A stretch of DNA of 64,000 nucleotides from Shewanella litorisediminis (GTDB taxonomy: Bacteria; Pseudomonadota; Gammaproteobacteria; Enterobacterales; Shewanellaceae), in the NCBI RefSeq assembly GCF_016834455.1, contig NZ_CP069213.1, forward strand, positions 3,697,501 through 3,761,500. Reading direction: 5' to 3'. The notes beneath the pieces are model-generated. The model was not told where the DNA came from and ran no database searches. It saw only the letters and a program-made list of their open reading frames with translations. Positions 12,851 to 22,271 of this stretch are shown one piece after another (within the stretch, counting starts at the first letter, position 1; the number at the start of each line of letters is the position of its first letter). A program made the position numbers and the translations under genes.

Positions 12851-12862
12851 CCTCAAAGACAC

Positions 12863-12890
12863 AAAAAGGCCGGCAATTGCCGGCCTTTTT
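12863..12890. terminator. Bidirectional terminator between convergent genes
   Basis: A perfectly symmetric AAAAAGGCCGGC / GCCGGCCTTTTT stem with a minimal loop. It should stop transcription of the thioredoxin gene (+) and of the TonB receptor gene (-). Confidence 0.92.
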
Positions 12891-12917
12891 CGTTCTCCAA
12901 GATAATCCGTAGCGCTA

Positions 12918-15900
12918 TCAGAACTCGTAGCGAGCAATCAGCGACATGTAGCGCGCTTCCTGACGGCCGGTCACCATGCCGTAGTCCGGATTCAGCTCCA
13001 GGCCCGAGGCGGTATCGGCGTAGCGGGTACGCTCTTCCCACACCGAAGTGGCGCTGTCGGCATTGAGCAGGTTGTACACTGTGCCCTTGAGCATCAGGTC
13101 ACCGCCAAACAGCTCTGTGTTGTAGGTCAGCGACAGATCCACATTGGTCACCCAGGGCAGATTGCCTGCGCTGCCGCGGGGTGATGGGTTGCCGTTCTCA
13201 TCATAGTGCGACACATGGTCGTAGTAACGGCTGATACAGTCTTCCCATGGGCTGCCTGCGGCGCAGCTGTCCACGCCCTCTGGGTGCTGGGAGAAGTAGC
13301 TCTGCGGACGGCCCGAGGTGGTGCGCGCCACCAGCCCCAGCACCAGGCTGTCGGTGATGTTGTAAGCACCACTTACCTTGAACGCGTGGCGGTGATCGTT
13401 CGGCAGATTACCATAGCCATGGTCCATCAGATCGGCATAGTCGTAGGAGGTGGTCCAGCCCGGATCGGCCTGATCGTTGTCGGTCTTCACCAGGCCTTCG
13501 GTATTGCCGTAGCTGTGTGACCAGGTGTAAGAGCTGTTGATGGTCAGGTCATCATTTACACGCCCATCCAGGGTCAGCTCCACCGCCAGATAGCGGCGCT
13601 TGGCCTCGGGCAATTGCAGCTCATCCTTAGTGAGAGTGACATTGTCGACCTGACCATCGCCATCGAAGTCGTAGGACATGGTGATGTCTTCACCGGGGTT
13701 ATTGAGCACGTAATACGAGCCCTGCCCGACGTTATCGTCGATACCCAGCTCGGCCAGCTTCTTCGCCAGCACAGGGCCGACGTCTGTGTCTTCCACACTG
13801 CGGCCAAGGTCGCGGTAGATAAAGCGCACGCCGCCGCTCATGGTATCGAACAGCTCCTGCTGATAGCCCAGGGTAAACTCGTCGCTGTACATGGGCTTTA
13901 AGCTGCTCGAAGCAATCAGGCCAGGCTCAGTGATACCACGCTGACGCCAGTAGCGGTCACGCAGCATATCGCCGCGGCTCGGCGAGCCGTCAGGCAAGAG
14001 TACAGGAGCGCCGCTGCCATCCACCTGATCAAGGGCGAAATACTCAAACCACTCAATGGAGGACGAGCCCTGGGTGATGTTCATGTTGGCCGACACCGGC
14101 TGAAAGTAGCGACCATAGGTGGCGTACACCTTGGCAGAGCCATCGCCGTGCAGGTCGTAAATGGCCTGTAGGCGCGGCGCAATCTGGTTGTCGATGGACA
14201 CGTAGGCACGGCCATCGGATACCGTGTTTTCAAAGCCGCTGTAACGCAGACCGAGATTCAGCACCAGCTGGTCAGTCACCTGCCAGGAATCATTGGCATA
14301 AAACGCCAGTGAGGTGATTTCAGAGTCGGTGTAACGGGTACGGACACGGCGCTCGATATAATCTTCCCCCGGCGCGGCGCCAGAGACACTGTTGTTACCG
14401 GCGGTCTTCACCCCCCACCAGCCCTGGGCATCACCAATGCCGTTCTGGGCCGAGGTGTAGTCCACCAGCACCCGGGTGTAATCCACACCAAACTGCAGCG
14501 AGTGGTTATCCAGATCCCAGTTAAAGTCCACCCGAGCCTGATCGCGGATAAACTCCTGCTCAGACACCGACGAGTTGGTGTGCTGGCTGAGGGTGGTGCT
14601 GGTGCGGTAGTCGTATACCGACGGGTTGGTTGAGGCCACCACGTTATCAATGTTCTCAGAGGTACGGCCCACCACGGCAGACACCGAGAAGCTGTCGGTG
14701 AAGTAGCCGTTGTAGTTCAGGCTGTATACCTTGCCGCCGTCGCGGCCGGGGGCGGTTTCACCAATCTGATCGCCCACTTCGTTGGTTTGCCAGTCGTAGG
14801 CGAAGGTGCCGGTATCCCAGGTACGCTCGTTGCTCATGGCCGAGAGGCCAATAGAGTGGTTTTCTGAGATATACCAGTCAAGTTTGGCAAACCAGCGGTC
14901 TTCTTCGCGCTCCATTTGGCCTGCGGTTGTCTGCCCTGCCCAGTCGCTGTCATCGCGGCGGGGATTGAACAGACCATAGTAGAACAGCTTGTCCTGCACG
15001 ATGGCACCGCTCGCCCACAGTTGCAGCTCGCGGAAGTCATAGCCGTTTTGCATGGTGTTGGTGGAAATATTGCCGGCACTGTCGAAAATCGAGTCGTGAT
15101 TGGCGCGCAGGCTGTCCGGCTCCCAGCGTACCTGGGTACCAAACTTGAATTCATTGTCACCGGACTTGGACACGGCATTGACGATACCGCCCATGGCGCC
15201 GCCAAACTCGGGGCTCACGCCGCCGGTCATCACCTGGGTCTGGCTGATGGCTTCCCACGGCAGGTTGATGGAACCCAGGCCGGTGCGAATGCTGGTGACG
15301 TTCATGCCGTTGAAGTAATAGCCGTTCTCAGCAGATGACGCACCGCCGAAGCTTGAGGCACCACGGAACGACGAGCCACCGGGTGCAGCCGTACCCGGCG
15401 CCAGCAGGGCAATGCTTTCAAAGCCCGAGTTCACCGGCATCTGATTCAAATCATCCTGGGTGAAGGTGACACCCGAGGTGGAAGACGCCATATCCACCCG
15501 GCGGATCATGCTGCCGGTTACTGCCAGACGCTCCATGGCCGCATCACCTGCGCCATAAAGCTGACCGTCGAGGATCAGCGCCTGCCCCACCTCCACCCGC
15601 ACGCCGGACTCTTTGGAGTCACTGTAGCCGTCCTTGTGGATTTCGATGTCGTACTCGCCCACGGGCACGTTACGCAGCAGGTATTCACCCTTATCGTTGG
15701 TGGCTACCCTGTACACCAGGCCTTTGGTTTTGTGTCTTAAGGTGATGGTGGCGCCGCCAAGGCCAGCCCCATCGGCGCTGACAACCTGCCCCTTAACGAT
15801 ACTGGAGCCATCCACGGCCACGGCGGGGGCTGACAGCATCAAGGCCGCACCTACGGCCGCTGCAGCCAGCGTTTTACGGGCATAAAAGGCACCTTTGAGG

Positions 15901-15923
15901 GCCCGGTTATGTATTTGATTCAT
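12918..15923 (-). CDS. TonB-dependent outer-membrane receptor, Oar-like with carboxypeptidase-regulatory domain
   Basis: A 1001-residue receptor. It has a long signal peptide (cut near AVAVDG, residue 37), a carboxypeptidase-regulatory-like beta-sandwich (about 40-112, including VKGQVVSADGAGLGG), a plug domain (about 130-265; ERLAVTGSMIRR, NLPWEAISQTQVMTGG), and a C-terminal beta-barrel ending in an aromatic residue (LIARYEF). Family members import large or scarce substrates using TonB-ExbBD energy; Oar-like ones often handle peptides or adhesion. The ATG at 15923 gives the signal peptide start. No transport or enzyme gene is adjacent, so the substrate is unknown. Confidence 0.9.
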   Translation of the reverse strand: MNQIHNRALKGAFYARKTLAAAAVGAALMLSAPAVAVDGSSIVKGQVVSADGAGLGGATITLRHKTKGLVYRVATNDKGEYLLRNVPVGEYDIEIHKDGYSDSKESGVRVEVGQALILDGQLYGAGDAAMERLAVTGSMIRRVDMASSTSGVTFTQDDLNQMPVNSGFESIALLAPGTAAPGGSSFRGASSFGGASSAENGYYFNGMNVTSIRTGLGSINLPWEAISQTQVMTGGVSPEFGGAMGGIVNAVSKSGDNEFKFGTQVRWEPDSLRANHDSIFDSAGNISTNTMQNGYDFRELQLWASGAIVQDKLFYYGLFNPRRDDSDWAGQTTAGQMEREEDRWFAKLDWYISENHSIGLSAMSNERTWDTGTFAYDWQTNEVGDQIGETAPGRDGGKVYSLNYNGYFTDSFSVSAVVGRTSENIDNVVASTNPSVYDYRTSTTLSQHTNSSVSEQEFIRDQARVDFNWDLDNHSLQFGVDYTRVLVDYTSAQNGIGDAQGWWGVKTAGNNSVSGAAPGEDYIERRVRTRYTDSEITSLAFYANDSWQVTDQLVLNLGLRYSGFENTVSDGRAYVSIDNQIAPRLQAIYDLHGDGSAKVYATYGRYFQPVSANMNITQGSSSIEWFEYFALDQVDGSGAPVLLPDGSPSRGDMLRDRYWRQRGITEPGLIASSSLKPMYSDEFTLGYQQELFDTMSGGVRFIYRDLGRSVEDTDVGPVLAKKLAELGIDDNVGQGSYYVLNNPGEDITMSYDFDGDGQVDNVTLTKDELQLPEAKRRYLAVELTLDGRVNDDLTINSSYTWSHSYGNTEGLVKTDNDQADPGWTTSYDYADLMDHGYGNLPNDHRHAFKVSGAYNITDSLVLGLVARTTSGRPQSYFSQHPEGVDSCAAGSPWEDCISRYYDHVSHYDENGNPSPRGSAGNLPWVTNVDLSLTYNTELFGGDLMLKGTVYNLLNADSATSVWEERTRYADTASGLELNPDYGMVTGRQEARYMSLIARYEF

Positions 15924-16029
15924 TGTTAAGATTTCCTTCTTCCCTTGCCTGAAAAAGCTTTCGGCCTCAGTCCTTCTGACGGGCATTTTCTGACCGAAAA
16001 CGGGAAAAACCTTAACACCATTTACATAA

Positions 16030-16058
16030 TGTATACAATCTATTTTATTCTATTGTAA
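16030..16058 (-). promoter_or_regulatory. Sigma-70-like promoter for the TonB receptor
   Basis: Reading the minus strand, TTACAA (16058-16053) and TATACA (16035-16030) are separated by exactly 17 bases of AT-rich DNA. This gives an untranslated leader of roughly 100 bases. Confidence 0.55.
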
Positions 16059-16114
16059 TGACCAAAAATGCGGTTTCTGATAAAAACCCACGGGGAGAAT
16101 CAAAGGAGATAGAA

Positions 16115-16140
16115 AGAAAAAACGCCGCTAAGCGGCGTTT
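16115..16140 (-). terminator. Intrinsic terminator after the gppA-like gene
   Basis: On the minus strand AACGCCGC / GCGGCGTT with a short TTA loop is followed by TTTTTTC. The stem begins immediately after the stop codon of the gppA-like gene. Confidence 0.85.
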
Positions 16141-17057
16141 CAGTCGAGGAGTTTTTGCGAGAGTTCCAGCAGCACACCCTCTCGCAGGGCGCCGCCGGAC
16201 AAAGACAGGTTTTCAAGCCCAAGTAATCGGAACAACGCCAGCAAAATCGCAATGCCTGCCGCAAAGGTGGGTGCTCTTTCCGGGCACAGACCATGGATAC
16301 CCAGAAGGCTGGCATCTTCATGGAGCAATATTTCCCGCTTGAGCCCTTCGAGGACGGCCAGGGTAATGACTTGAGACTCGCCTCTGTGCCCCAGTAACTC
16401 AACCACTGACTGAACCGTGCCTGAAGCGCCCACCACAGTGTGCCAGCCAAGGCGTTTCAGCTCAGCTTCGGCGGGCCCCAGAATACGGTGCACCTCGGCC
16501 TCGGCGTCGTCAAAGTCGCGCTCCTGCAGCGGCAAATCGGTGAAAAACAGCTTTTTAAAGGTCACACAGCCCATGGGCAGGCTGGTCTTGAACAAGAGCT
16601 TATCGCCATCGCCGACGATAAATTCGGTACTGGCACCGCCGATATCGATAACCAGACGGCGGCCATCTCCCACGGTGGTGGCTACCATGCCGCGATAGAT
16701 AAGTTCCGCCTCGCGCATACCGCAAATCACCTCAATGGGGATACCCAAAATAGGCAAAGCGCGGGACTTGAATTCGTCGGCATTGGTAATGGCACGCAGG
16801 GTGGCCGTAGCCACAACGGCCACGTTTTCGGCGGCAATATGGTGCCTGGACAGCATCTCGGCAAACATCGCCAGACAATCCAGACCCCGCTGCATCACGC
16901 TCTCACTGAGCATGCCATCACAGCCGATCCCTTCGGCAAGACGCACCTTGCGTTTGTATTTGGCTTCAACCCTGGGCTTTCCGGCCACTGTGGTGGCCAC
17001 CAACATATTAAAGCTGTTGGAACCCAGGGTGATTGCGGCGTATGCGGGTGTCTGCAT
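16140..17057 (-). CDS. gppA: Ppx/GppA-family phosphatase, short form
   Basis: Family enzymes remove phosphate from polyphosphate or convert pppGpp to ppGpp. The 305-residue protein has the actin-like ATPase-fold signatures: AAITLGSNSFNMLVA near 6-20, RLVIDIGGASTEFIVGDGDK near 132-151, and SGTVQSVVE. It lacks the C-terminal HD-like domain present in the ~500-residue E. coli GppA and Ppx. The position next to rhlB matches the gppA locus of gammaproteobacteria, which supports the symbol, but activity on pppGpp versus polyphosphate cannot be decided here. Confidence 0.8.
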   Translation of the reverse strand: MQTPAYAAITLGSNSFNMLVATTVAGKPRVEAKYKRKVRLAEGIGCDGMLSESVMQRGLDCLAMFAEMLSRHHIAAENVAVVATATLRAITNADEFKSRALPILGIPIEVICGMREAELIYRGMVATTVGDGRRLVIDIGGASTEFIVGDGDKLLFKTSLPMGCVTFKKLFFTDLPLQERDFDDAEAEVHRILGPAEAELKRLGWHTVVGASGTVQSVVELLGHRGESQVITLAVLEGLKREILLHEDASLLGIHGLCPERAPTFAAGIAILLALFRLLGLENLSLSGGALREGVLLELSQKLLD

Positions 17058-17068
17058 CTGCGACTGTC

Positions 17069-18388
17069 TTATGAGTGTCTGCGGGTCCTGTCGTGACGAG
17101 GGGGACGACCACCACCGCTGCGATGTGCACCGGATGGACGTGGTGCGCCATTGCGATCGCGCAGGTTACGGCCACCGAGATGGGGCTTGCGATGGATTTT
17201 CACCGGTGGGGGAATATCAACCAGGGCTTCACGATCGTAAGAAGTCACAGGGATGCTGTGCTTGATGTAGTCTTCGATGGCCGGCAGGTTGAGGGCATAT
17301 TCCTCACAGGCAAAGCTCACCGATACCCCTTTCTGACCCGCACGACCGGTACGACCGATACGGTGTACATAGTCTTCGCAGTCATCGGGCAGGTCGTAGT
17401 TGTACACGTGGGACACATCGGAAATGTGCAAGCCACGGGCAGCTACGTCGGTGGCAACCAGAATATCCAGCTCACTCTGGGTGAACTGCTCGAGGATTTT
17501 CAAGCGCTTCTTCTGCGGCACATCGCCTGTCAGCAGGCCTACGCGGTGGCCATCGGCCTCCAGGCTCGCCCACAGCTTTTCACACTGATGCTTGGTGTTG
17601 GCAAACACAATGGCTTTTTCGGGCCAGTCTTCTTCAATCAGTGAGTGCAGCAGTTTGAGTTTGTCTTCCATGGAAGGGTAGAAGATTTCTTCTTTGATAT
17701 TGCGGGAAGTCTTTTCTTCCGGGGCAATCTCTACCTTCACAGGGTCGTTCATATGATCGTACGCCAGTTCCTGCACCTTCATAGACAGGGTGGCAGAAAA
17801 CAGCATGTTCAAACGCTCTTTGGCGCCGGGCATACGGTTGAAAAGAAAACGAATGTCTTTGATAAAGCCGAGATCGAACATGCGATCGGCTTCATCCAAT
17901 ACCACGGCCTGGATGGCCCCCAGGTTAATCACACCCTGGCGAACATAATCGATGATGCGGCCTGTGGTACCGATAAGTACATCCACGCCCTTGTCCAGCA
18001 CCTTACGCTGGGCTTCATAGCCTTCACCGCCGTAAACAATGCCCACCTTGAGTCCGCTGTGCTTGGACAGCAGAGTCGCATCTTTGGCAATTTGAATCGC
18101 CAATTCGCGGGTGGGTGCCATCACGATGGCACGGGGCTGATTGAGTTGGCGGTTTTCGGGGATGGGGGCTGTCAGCAGGTGGTTAAAGGTGGCGACCAAA
18201 AAGGCGAGTGTCTTGCCGGTACCCGTTTGGGCCTGGCCTGCGATGTCTTTTTTCTCAAGCAATACCGGGAGGGAAAGCGCCTGGATGGGCGTGCAATGCT
18301 CGAAGCCGTTTTCGTTAAGTGCCTGTTTGACCTCGTCACACAAGGGCAGGTCGGCAAACTTCTGTTGGGTTAAATGTGTTTCGCTCAT
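17069..18388 (-). CDS. rhlB: DEAD-box RNA helicase RhlB
   Basis: ATP-dependent RNA helicase of the RNA degradosome. The 439-residue protein carries the Q motif ([19 protein letters not shown] to [10 protein letters not shown]), [28 protein letters not shown], and [10 protein letters not shown]. Its tail is Arg/Gly/Pro-rich and basic (residues 395-439). The ATG at 18388 gives the RhlB N-terminus; the ribosome site is weak. It is divergent from trxA and followed 11 bases later by the gppA-like gene, the arrangement known around rhlB-trxA-rho. Confidence 0.96.
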   Translation of the reverse strand: MSETHLTQQKFADLPLCDEVKQALNENGFEHCTPIQALSLPVLLEKKDIAGQAQTGTGKTLAFLVATFNHLLTAPIPENRQLNQPRAIVMAPTRELAIQIAKDATLLSKHSGLKVGIVYGGEGYEAQRKVLDKGVDVLIGTTGRIIDYVRQGVINLGAIQAVVLDEADRMFDLGFIKDIRFLFNRMPGAKERLNMLFSATLSMKVQELAYDHMNDPVKVEIAPEEKTSRNIKEEIFYPSMEDKLKLLHSLIEEDWPEKAIVFANTKHQCEKLWASLEADGHRVGLLTGDVPQKKRLKILEQFTQSELDILVATDVAARGLHISDVSHVYNYDLPDDCEDYVHRIGRTGRAGQKGVSVSFACEEYALNLPAIEDYIKHSIPVTSYDREALVDIPPPVKIHRKPHLGGRNLRDRNGAPRPSGAHRSGGGRPPRHDRTRRHS

Positions 18389-18539
18389 AGCGGCAGCATA
18401 CCAGTTAGGGTTGCAATAAGATACTCGATCGTTTGAAATAGCGACAACAAGTAGGTGGGCACTTGAATTCCTGTAAATCCGCCTCAATATACATGCTAAG
18501 CCATTCACAGACCAGCGATGGCATCAATTGGAGAACATC

Positions 18540-18866
18540 ATGAGCGACAAAATTGTAACCCTGAGCGACGACAGCTTTGAAAACGACGTACTGAAGTCTG
18601 AACTGCCAGTTCTGGTAGACTTCTGGGCAGAATGGTGCGGCCCTTGCAAAATGATCGCCCCGATTCTGGACGACGTAGCTGCCGAATACGAAGGTAAGGT
18701 TACAGTTGCCAAGCTGAACGTTGACCACAACAACGCCTCTCCCGCCAAGTACGGCGTACGTGGTATCCCAACGCTGCTGATGTTCAAAGGCGGCGAACTG
18801 GTGGCTACCAAAGTTGGCGCTCTGTCCAAGACTCAACTGAAAGAGTTCATCGACGCTCAGCTCTAA
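18540..18866 (+). CDS. trxA: Thioredoxin 1
   Basis: General cytosolic disulfide reductase. The 108-residue protein has [14 protein letters not shown] at residues 28-41 and the cis-proline in RGIPTLLMF. The ATG at 18540 follows GGAG at ideal spacing and gives the standard length. It lies upstream of rho, as in E. coli. Confidence 0.97.
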   Translation: MSDKIVTLSDDSFENDVLKSELPVLVDFWAEWCGPCKMIAPILDDVAAEYEGKVTVAKLNVDHNNASPAKYGVRGIPTLLMFKGGELVATKVGALSKTQLKEFIDAQL

Positions 18867-18886
18867 TCTTCGCCTCTGGCGTGACG

Positions 18887-18921
18887 CCCGGCACAGCTTT
18901 TGGGCTAAAATGTGCCGGGCA
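18887..18921 (+). other. Hairpin between trxA and rho
   Basis: A 10-bp perfect stem (GCCCGGCACA / TGTGCCGGGC) with a 15-base loop. There is no T run, so it is not a canonical intrinsic terminator. It sits at the head of the rho leader, a region where other enterobacteria use autoregulated attenuation. Confidence 0.6.
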
Positions 18922-19081
18922 GCCCTAAAAATCTGGACGCACCCCTGCTTAGGTGCTACTTTAATAGCCAGATTCTTATCGATTAACCCACTTCTTCGCA
19001 CTTCAATCTTTTCAATACCCTCTGTAAGCATTGCAGATTGAATGCGACAAACTTTTCTCGCGTACAAAAAGACCCATCAAC

Positions 19082-20344
19082 ATGAACCTAAATGAACTGA
19101 AAAACATGTCCATCGCCGACCTGGTGGCCTTGGCGGAGAGCATGAATCTCGAAAATATGGCCCGCGCCCGCAAGCAGGACATCATTTTCTCCATCCTCAA
19201 AGCCCATGCCAAAAGCGGTGAAGACATCTTCGGTGGCGGTGTGCTCGAAATTCTTCAGGACGGCTTCGGCTTCCTGCGCAGCGCCGATGGGTCTTACCTT
19301 GCAGGCCCGGACGACATCTATGTGTCTCCCAGCCAGGTCAGACGCTTTAACCTGCGAACGGGCGATACCATTGCCGGTAAAATCCGTCCTCCCAAAGAAG
19401 GTGAGCGCTACTTTGCCCTGCTGAAAGTCAACGAAGTTAACTTCGATAAGCCTGAAATCTCCCGCAACAAGATCCTGTTTGAAAACTTAACGCCCCTGCA
19501 CGCCGAAGAGCGTCTGCGCATGGAGCGTGGTAATGGCTCTACTGAAGACATTACCGCCCGTATCCTGGATCTGTGCTCCCCTATCGGTAAAGGTCAGCGT
19601 GGTCTGATTGTGGCCCCGCCAAAAGCCGGTAAGACCATGTTGCTGCAAAACATTGCCCAGTCCATCAGCTACAACAACCCCGAAGTGGTGTTGATGGTGC
19701 TGCTGATTGACGAGCGCCCTGAAGAAGTAACCGAGATGCAGCGTCTGGTACACGGCGAAGTGATTGCTTCTACCTTCGATGAGCCAGCCAGCCGCCACGT
19801 GCAGGTTGCCGAAATGGTCATCGAAAAAGCCAAGCGCCTGGTTGAACACAAGAAAGACGTGGTGATTCTGCTCGACTCCATCACCCGTCTGGCCCGCGCC
19901 TACAACACAGTAGTACCTTCCTCCGGTAAGGTACTGACAGGTGGTGTGGATGCCAACGCCCTGCACCGTCCAAAGCGTTTCTTCGGTGCTGCCCGTAACA
20001 TCGAAAACGGCGGCTCCCTGACCATCATCGCCACCGCCCTTATCGACACCGGCTCCAAGATGGACGAAGTGATTTACGAAGAATTCAAGGGCACAGGTAA
20101 CCAGGAGCTGCACCTGTCTCGCAAGGCCGCCGAAAAGCGCGTGTTCCCTGCGATTGACTTCAACCGCTCCGGTACCCGTCGTGAAGAGAAACTCACCACC
20201 AGCGACGAGCTGCAGAAGATGTGGATCCTGCGTAAGATTTTGAACCCCATGGACGAAGTTGCCGCCATGGAGTTCCTCATCGACAAGCTGGCGATGACCA
20301 AGACCAACGACGAGTTCTTTACCGCCATGAAGCGCGCCAAGTAA
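19082..20344 (+). CDS. rho: Transcription termination factor Rho
   Basis: Hexameric RNA-dependent ATPase that ends transcription. The 420-residue protein matches E. coli Rho nearly throughout. Visible parts are the N-terminal helical bundle, the cold-shock-like RNA site (DGFGFLRS near 62-69), Walker [13 protein letters not shown] near 177-188, Walker [11 protein letters not shown] near 262-271, the Q-loop [20 protein letters not shown] and the R-loop GTGN. The ATG at 19082 gives the MNLNELK start. There is a ~215-base leader after trxA. Confidence 0.98.
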   Translation: MNLNELKNMSIADLVALAESMNLENMARARKQDIIFSILKAHAKSGEDIFGGGVLEILQDGFGFLRSADGSYLAGPDDIYVSPSQVRRFNLRTGDTIAGKIRPPKEGERYFALLKVNEVNFDKPEISRNKILFENLTPLHAEERLRMERGNGSTEDITARILDLCSPIGKGQRGLIVAPPKAGKTMLLQNIAQSISYNNPEVVLMVLLIDERPEEVTEMQRLVHGEVIASTFDEPASRHVQVAEMVIEKAKRLVEHKKDVVILLDSITRLARAYNTVVPSSGKVLTGGVDANALHRPKRFFGAARNIENGGSLTIIATALIDTGSKMDEVIYEEFKGTGNQELHLSRKAAEKRVFPAIDFNRSGTRREEKLTTSDELQKMWILRKILNPMDEVAAMEFLIDKLAMTKTNDEFFTAMKRAK

Positions 20345-20374
20345 GCGCCAAATGTTCAGGTAAAGCCAACCCGT

Positions 20375-20405
20375 AAAAAAGCCGCTCAATGAGCGGCTTT
20401 TTTTA
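20375..20405. terminator. Bidirectional terminator between rho and lysR
   Basis: AAAAAAGCCGCTCA / TGAGCGGCTTTTTTT stem with a minimal loop. It lies between two convergent genes and has T runs on both strands. Confidence 0.9.
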
Positions 20406-20463
20406 TTGCTTTAATCTCTACCCGGGCTGAGCCTTGGCTCTGGTCTGATTGAAAGCCTGGGAC

Positions 20464-21438
20464 TCAACCCCATCCCTCATCAGAGGCTGCACTGCCCGTC
20501 ATTGCCTTATCCAGCATGGCTTTATCCAACATAGCCTTATCCAGTTGGGCCAAACGCTCAGCCACCTTGGCCCTTAACATATCCCGCAGGGCCAGCACCG
20601 CCGGCGTCACCTGCGCCCGTCCGGGGCAAAGCAGATAGAGCTCCAGCGGCTCGGTGCCGTATTCCGTCAGTAAGGGGACCAGTCGACCATCGAGTAAGTC
20701 GGTGGCCAAATCCAGCCGCGATTTATACACCAGTCCCTGCCCCGCCACGGCCCATCGCCGGGCGATTTCGGCATCGTTGCAACTGCGTCTGCCACTGACA
20801 CGCACCCTGTGCTCTTCGTCGCCACTGAAAAAGTGCCACAGATCGTGGGTCTTGTCGGCACGCTTGTACAGCAGGCACTGGTGCGCAGCCAGTTCATCGG
20901 GCGTGGTAGGCGTGCCCTCCCGTGCCAGATACAGAGGTGACGCCGCAAGCTGACGATACAGGTGCCCAATGGAGAAGGCCACCGCTTCCGAGTCCTGGGG
21001 CATGCCATAGCGCAGTGCTACATCGATATTGCTGCGAAACAGGCTGCTGACCTTGTCTCCCAGCTCCAGCTGTACCTCAAGCCCAGGGTGCTGTTCCATC
21101 AGCTCATCGAGCCAGGGCAAAAAGATATTGCGGCCAAAATCCGACGACACCGAAATCCGCAGTGTACCTTCCACAGTGCCGCGCTCGCTGGACAGCGCCA
21201 TGCGGCCCAGTTCGAGTGCGCTGAGCGCCTCGCGGCAATGGCCAAGATAACGCTCACCTGCCTGTGACAGCCTGAGGCTGCGGGTGGTACGGATAAAAAG
21301 CGCCGAGCCCAGTTGTTTTTCCAGCCGCTTGATGGCGGCGCTGGCCGATGCCGGCGTCATATCCAGTTCGGCGGCGGCCGCACTGATACTGCCGGCCTCT
21401 GCCACCCGAACAAACAGCGCTAAATCTGTGGTCAGCAA
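20464..21438 (-). CDS. LysR-family transcriptional regulator
   Basis: Winged helix-turn-helix regulator with a periplasmic-binding-like effector domain. The HTH covers about residues 1-60 (ISAAAAELDMTPASASAAIKRL). The effector domain follows (about 88-295; FIRTTRSLRLSQAG at the linker). A TTG start with AGGA six bases upstream seems best; no ATG is available. The C-terminus holds the pentapeptide LDKAM three times in a row, an odd tail. It is downstream of and co-directional with the frd cluster but separated by a terminator. Regulation of frd is possible but unproven. Confidence 0.85.
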   Translation of the reverse strand: MLTTDLALFVRVAEAGSISAAAAELDMTPASASAAIKRLEKQLGSALFIRTTRSLRLSQAGERYLGHCREALSALELGRMALSSERGTVEGTLRISVSSDFGRNIFLPWLDELMEQHPGLEVQLELGDKVSSLFRSNIDVALRYGMPQDSEAVAFSIGHLYRQLAASPLYLAREGTPTTPDELAAHQCLLYKRADKTHDLWHFFSGDEEHRVRVSGRRSCNDAEIARRWAVAGQGLVYKSRLDLATDLLDGRLVPLLTEYGTEPLELYLLCPGRAQVTPAVLALRDMLRAKVAERLAQLDKAMLDKAMLDKAMTGSAASDEGWG

Positions 21439-21492
21439 TTGCAATCCTCGCCTGATATTTACCGGCTAACACTAACCCCAAATTAACCCTAA

Positions 21493-21527
21493 AACAAAGC
21501 CCGCGCGGGAATTTCCGGCGCGGGCTT
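21493..21527 (-). terminator. Terminator after frdB
   Basis: Stem AAGCCCGCGC / GCGCGGGCTT with an 11-base loop. On the minus strand it is followed by TGTTTTAG. It closes the fumarate reductase operon. Confidence 0.75.
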
Positions 21528-21542
21528 ACGGGTCAGCCACAG

Positions 21543-22271
21543 TTACAGCAGGGTCGAGGCCATCTTACGGCGCAGATAGGCAATTTGCTGCATGTGGGGC
21601 AAGTCTTTGGGGCAATTGTCCTGACAGCCCAGCAATGTCATACAGCCAAACACCCCGTCCTGATTGCCAATCACATGGTAGAAGTCATCGGCGCTGCGAC
21701 CATCGCGGCTGTCGAGTTCAAATCGGGCAATCTTCATCATGCCCACGGCCCCCACAAAGGTATCGCGCATCTGCTTGGTGGCACAGGCGGATACACACAC
21801 CCCACATTCCACGCAGCGCTCCAGCTCATACAGCCTGGCGGCCTCCTCCGGATCCATGGGGTCTTCCAGCCGGTGAATATTCAAATCGTCACTCTTGGGA
21901 TGCAGCCACAGCTTCAAACGCTCGGCCAGCTCACGCATAAACTTGCCGGTGTTCACCGACAGATCGCCAATCAGCTCAAAGCCCGGCAGCGGCATCAGCG
22001 TGATTTCCCCCTTGGGGTACTTGGCAGTAAGGGTACGGCACGCCAGCGTGGGGAAACCGTTGATCACCATGGCACAGCTGCCACAAATCCCGGCGCGGCA
22101 CACAAAGTCGAACTGCAGCGAGGGGTCCTGCTCCTGACGGAGCTTATTGAGGGCAATAAACACCGTCATGCCACTGGTCTCTTCCAACTGGTACTTGACC
22201 ATTTTGGGCTTATCACCGGCGTCCTGAGGGTCGAAGCGGAAAATATTGAATGTCAGAATGCGGCCGCTCAT
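21543..22271 (-). CDS. frdB: Fumarate reductase iron-sulfur subunit
   Basis: Electron-transfer subunit of quinol:fumarate reductase, 242 residues. The [2Fe-2S] ligands are in [21 protein letters not shown] (first Cys near residue 59). The [4Fe-4S] ligands are in [11 protein letters not shown], and the [3Fe-4S] region in [16 protein letters not shown]. It overlaps the frdA stop by four bases (ATGA) and is the last gene of the operon. It should pass electrons from the heme anchor to the flavin of FrdA on the cytoplasmic face of the inner membrane. Confidence 0.95.
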   Translation of the reverse strand: MSGRILTFNIFRFDPQDAGDKPKMVKYQLEETSGMTVFIALNKLRQEQDPSLQFDFVCRAGICGSCAMVINGFPTLACRTLTAKYPKGEITLMPLPGFELIGDLSVNTGKFMRELAERLKLWLHPKSDDLNIHRLEDPMDPEEAARLYELERCVECGVCVSACATKQMRDTFVGAVGMMKIARFELDSRDGRSADDFYHVIGNQDGVFGCMTLLGCQDNCPKDLPHMQQIAYLRRKMASTLL

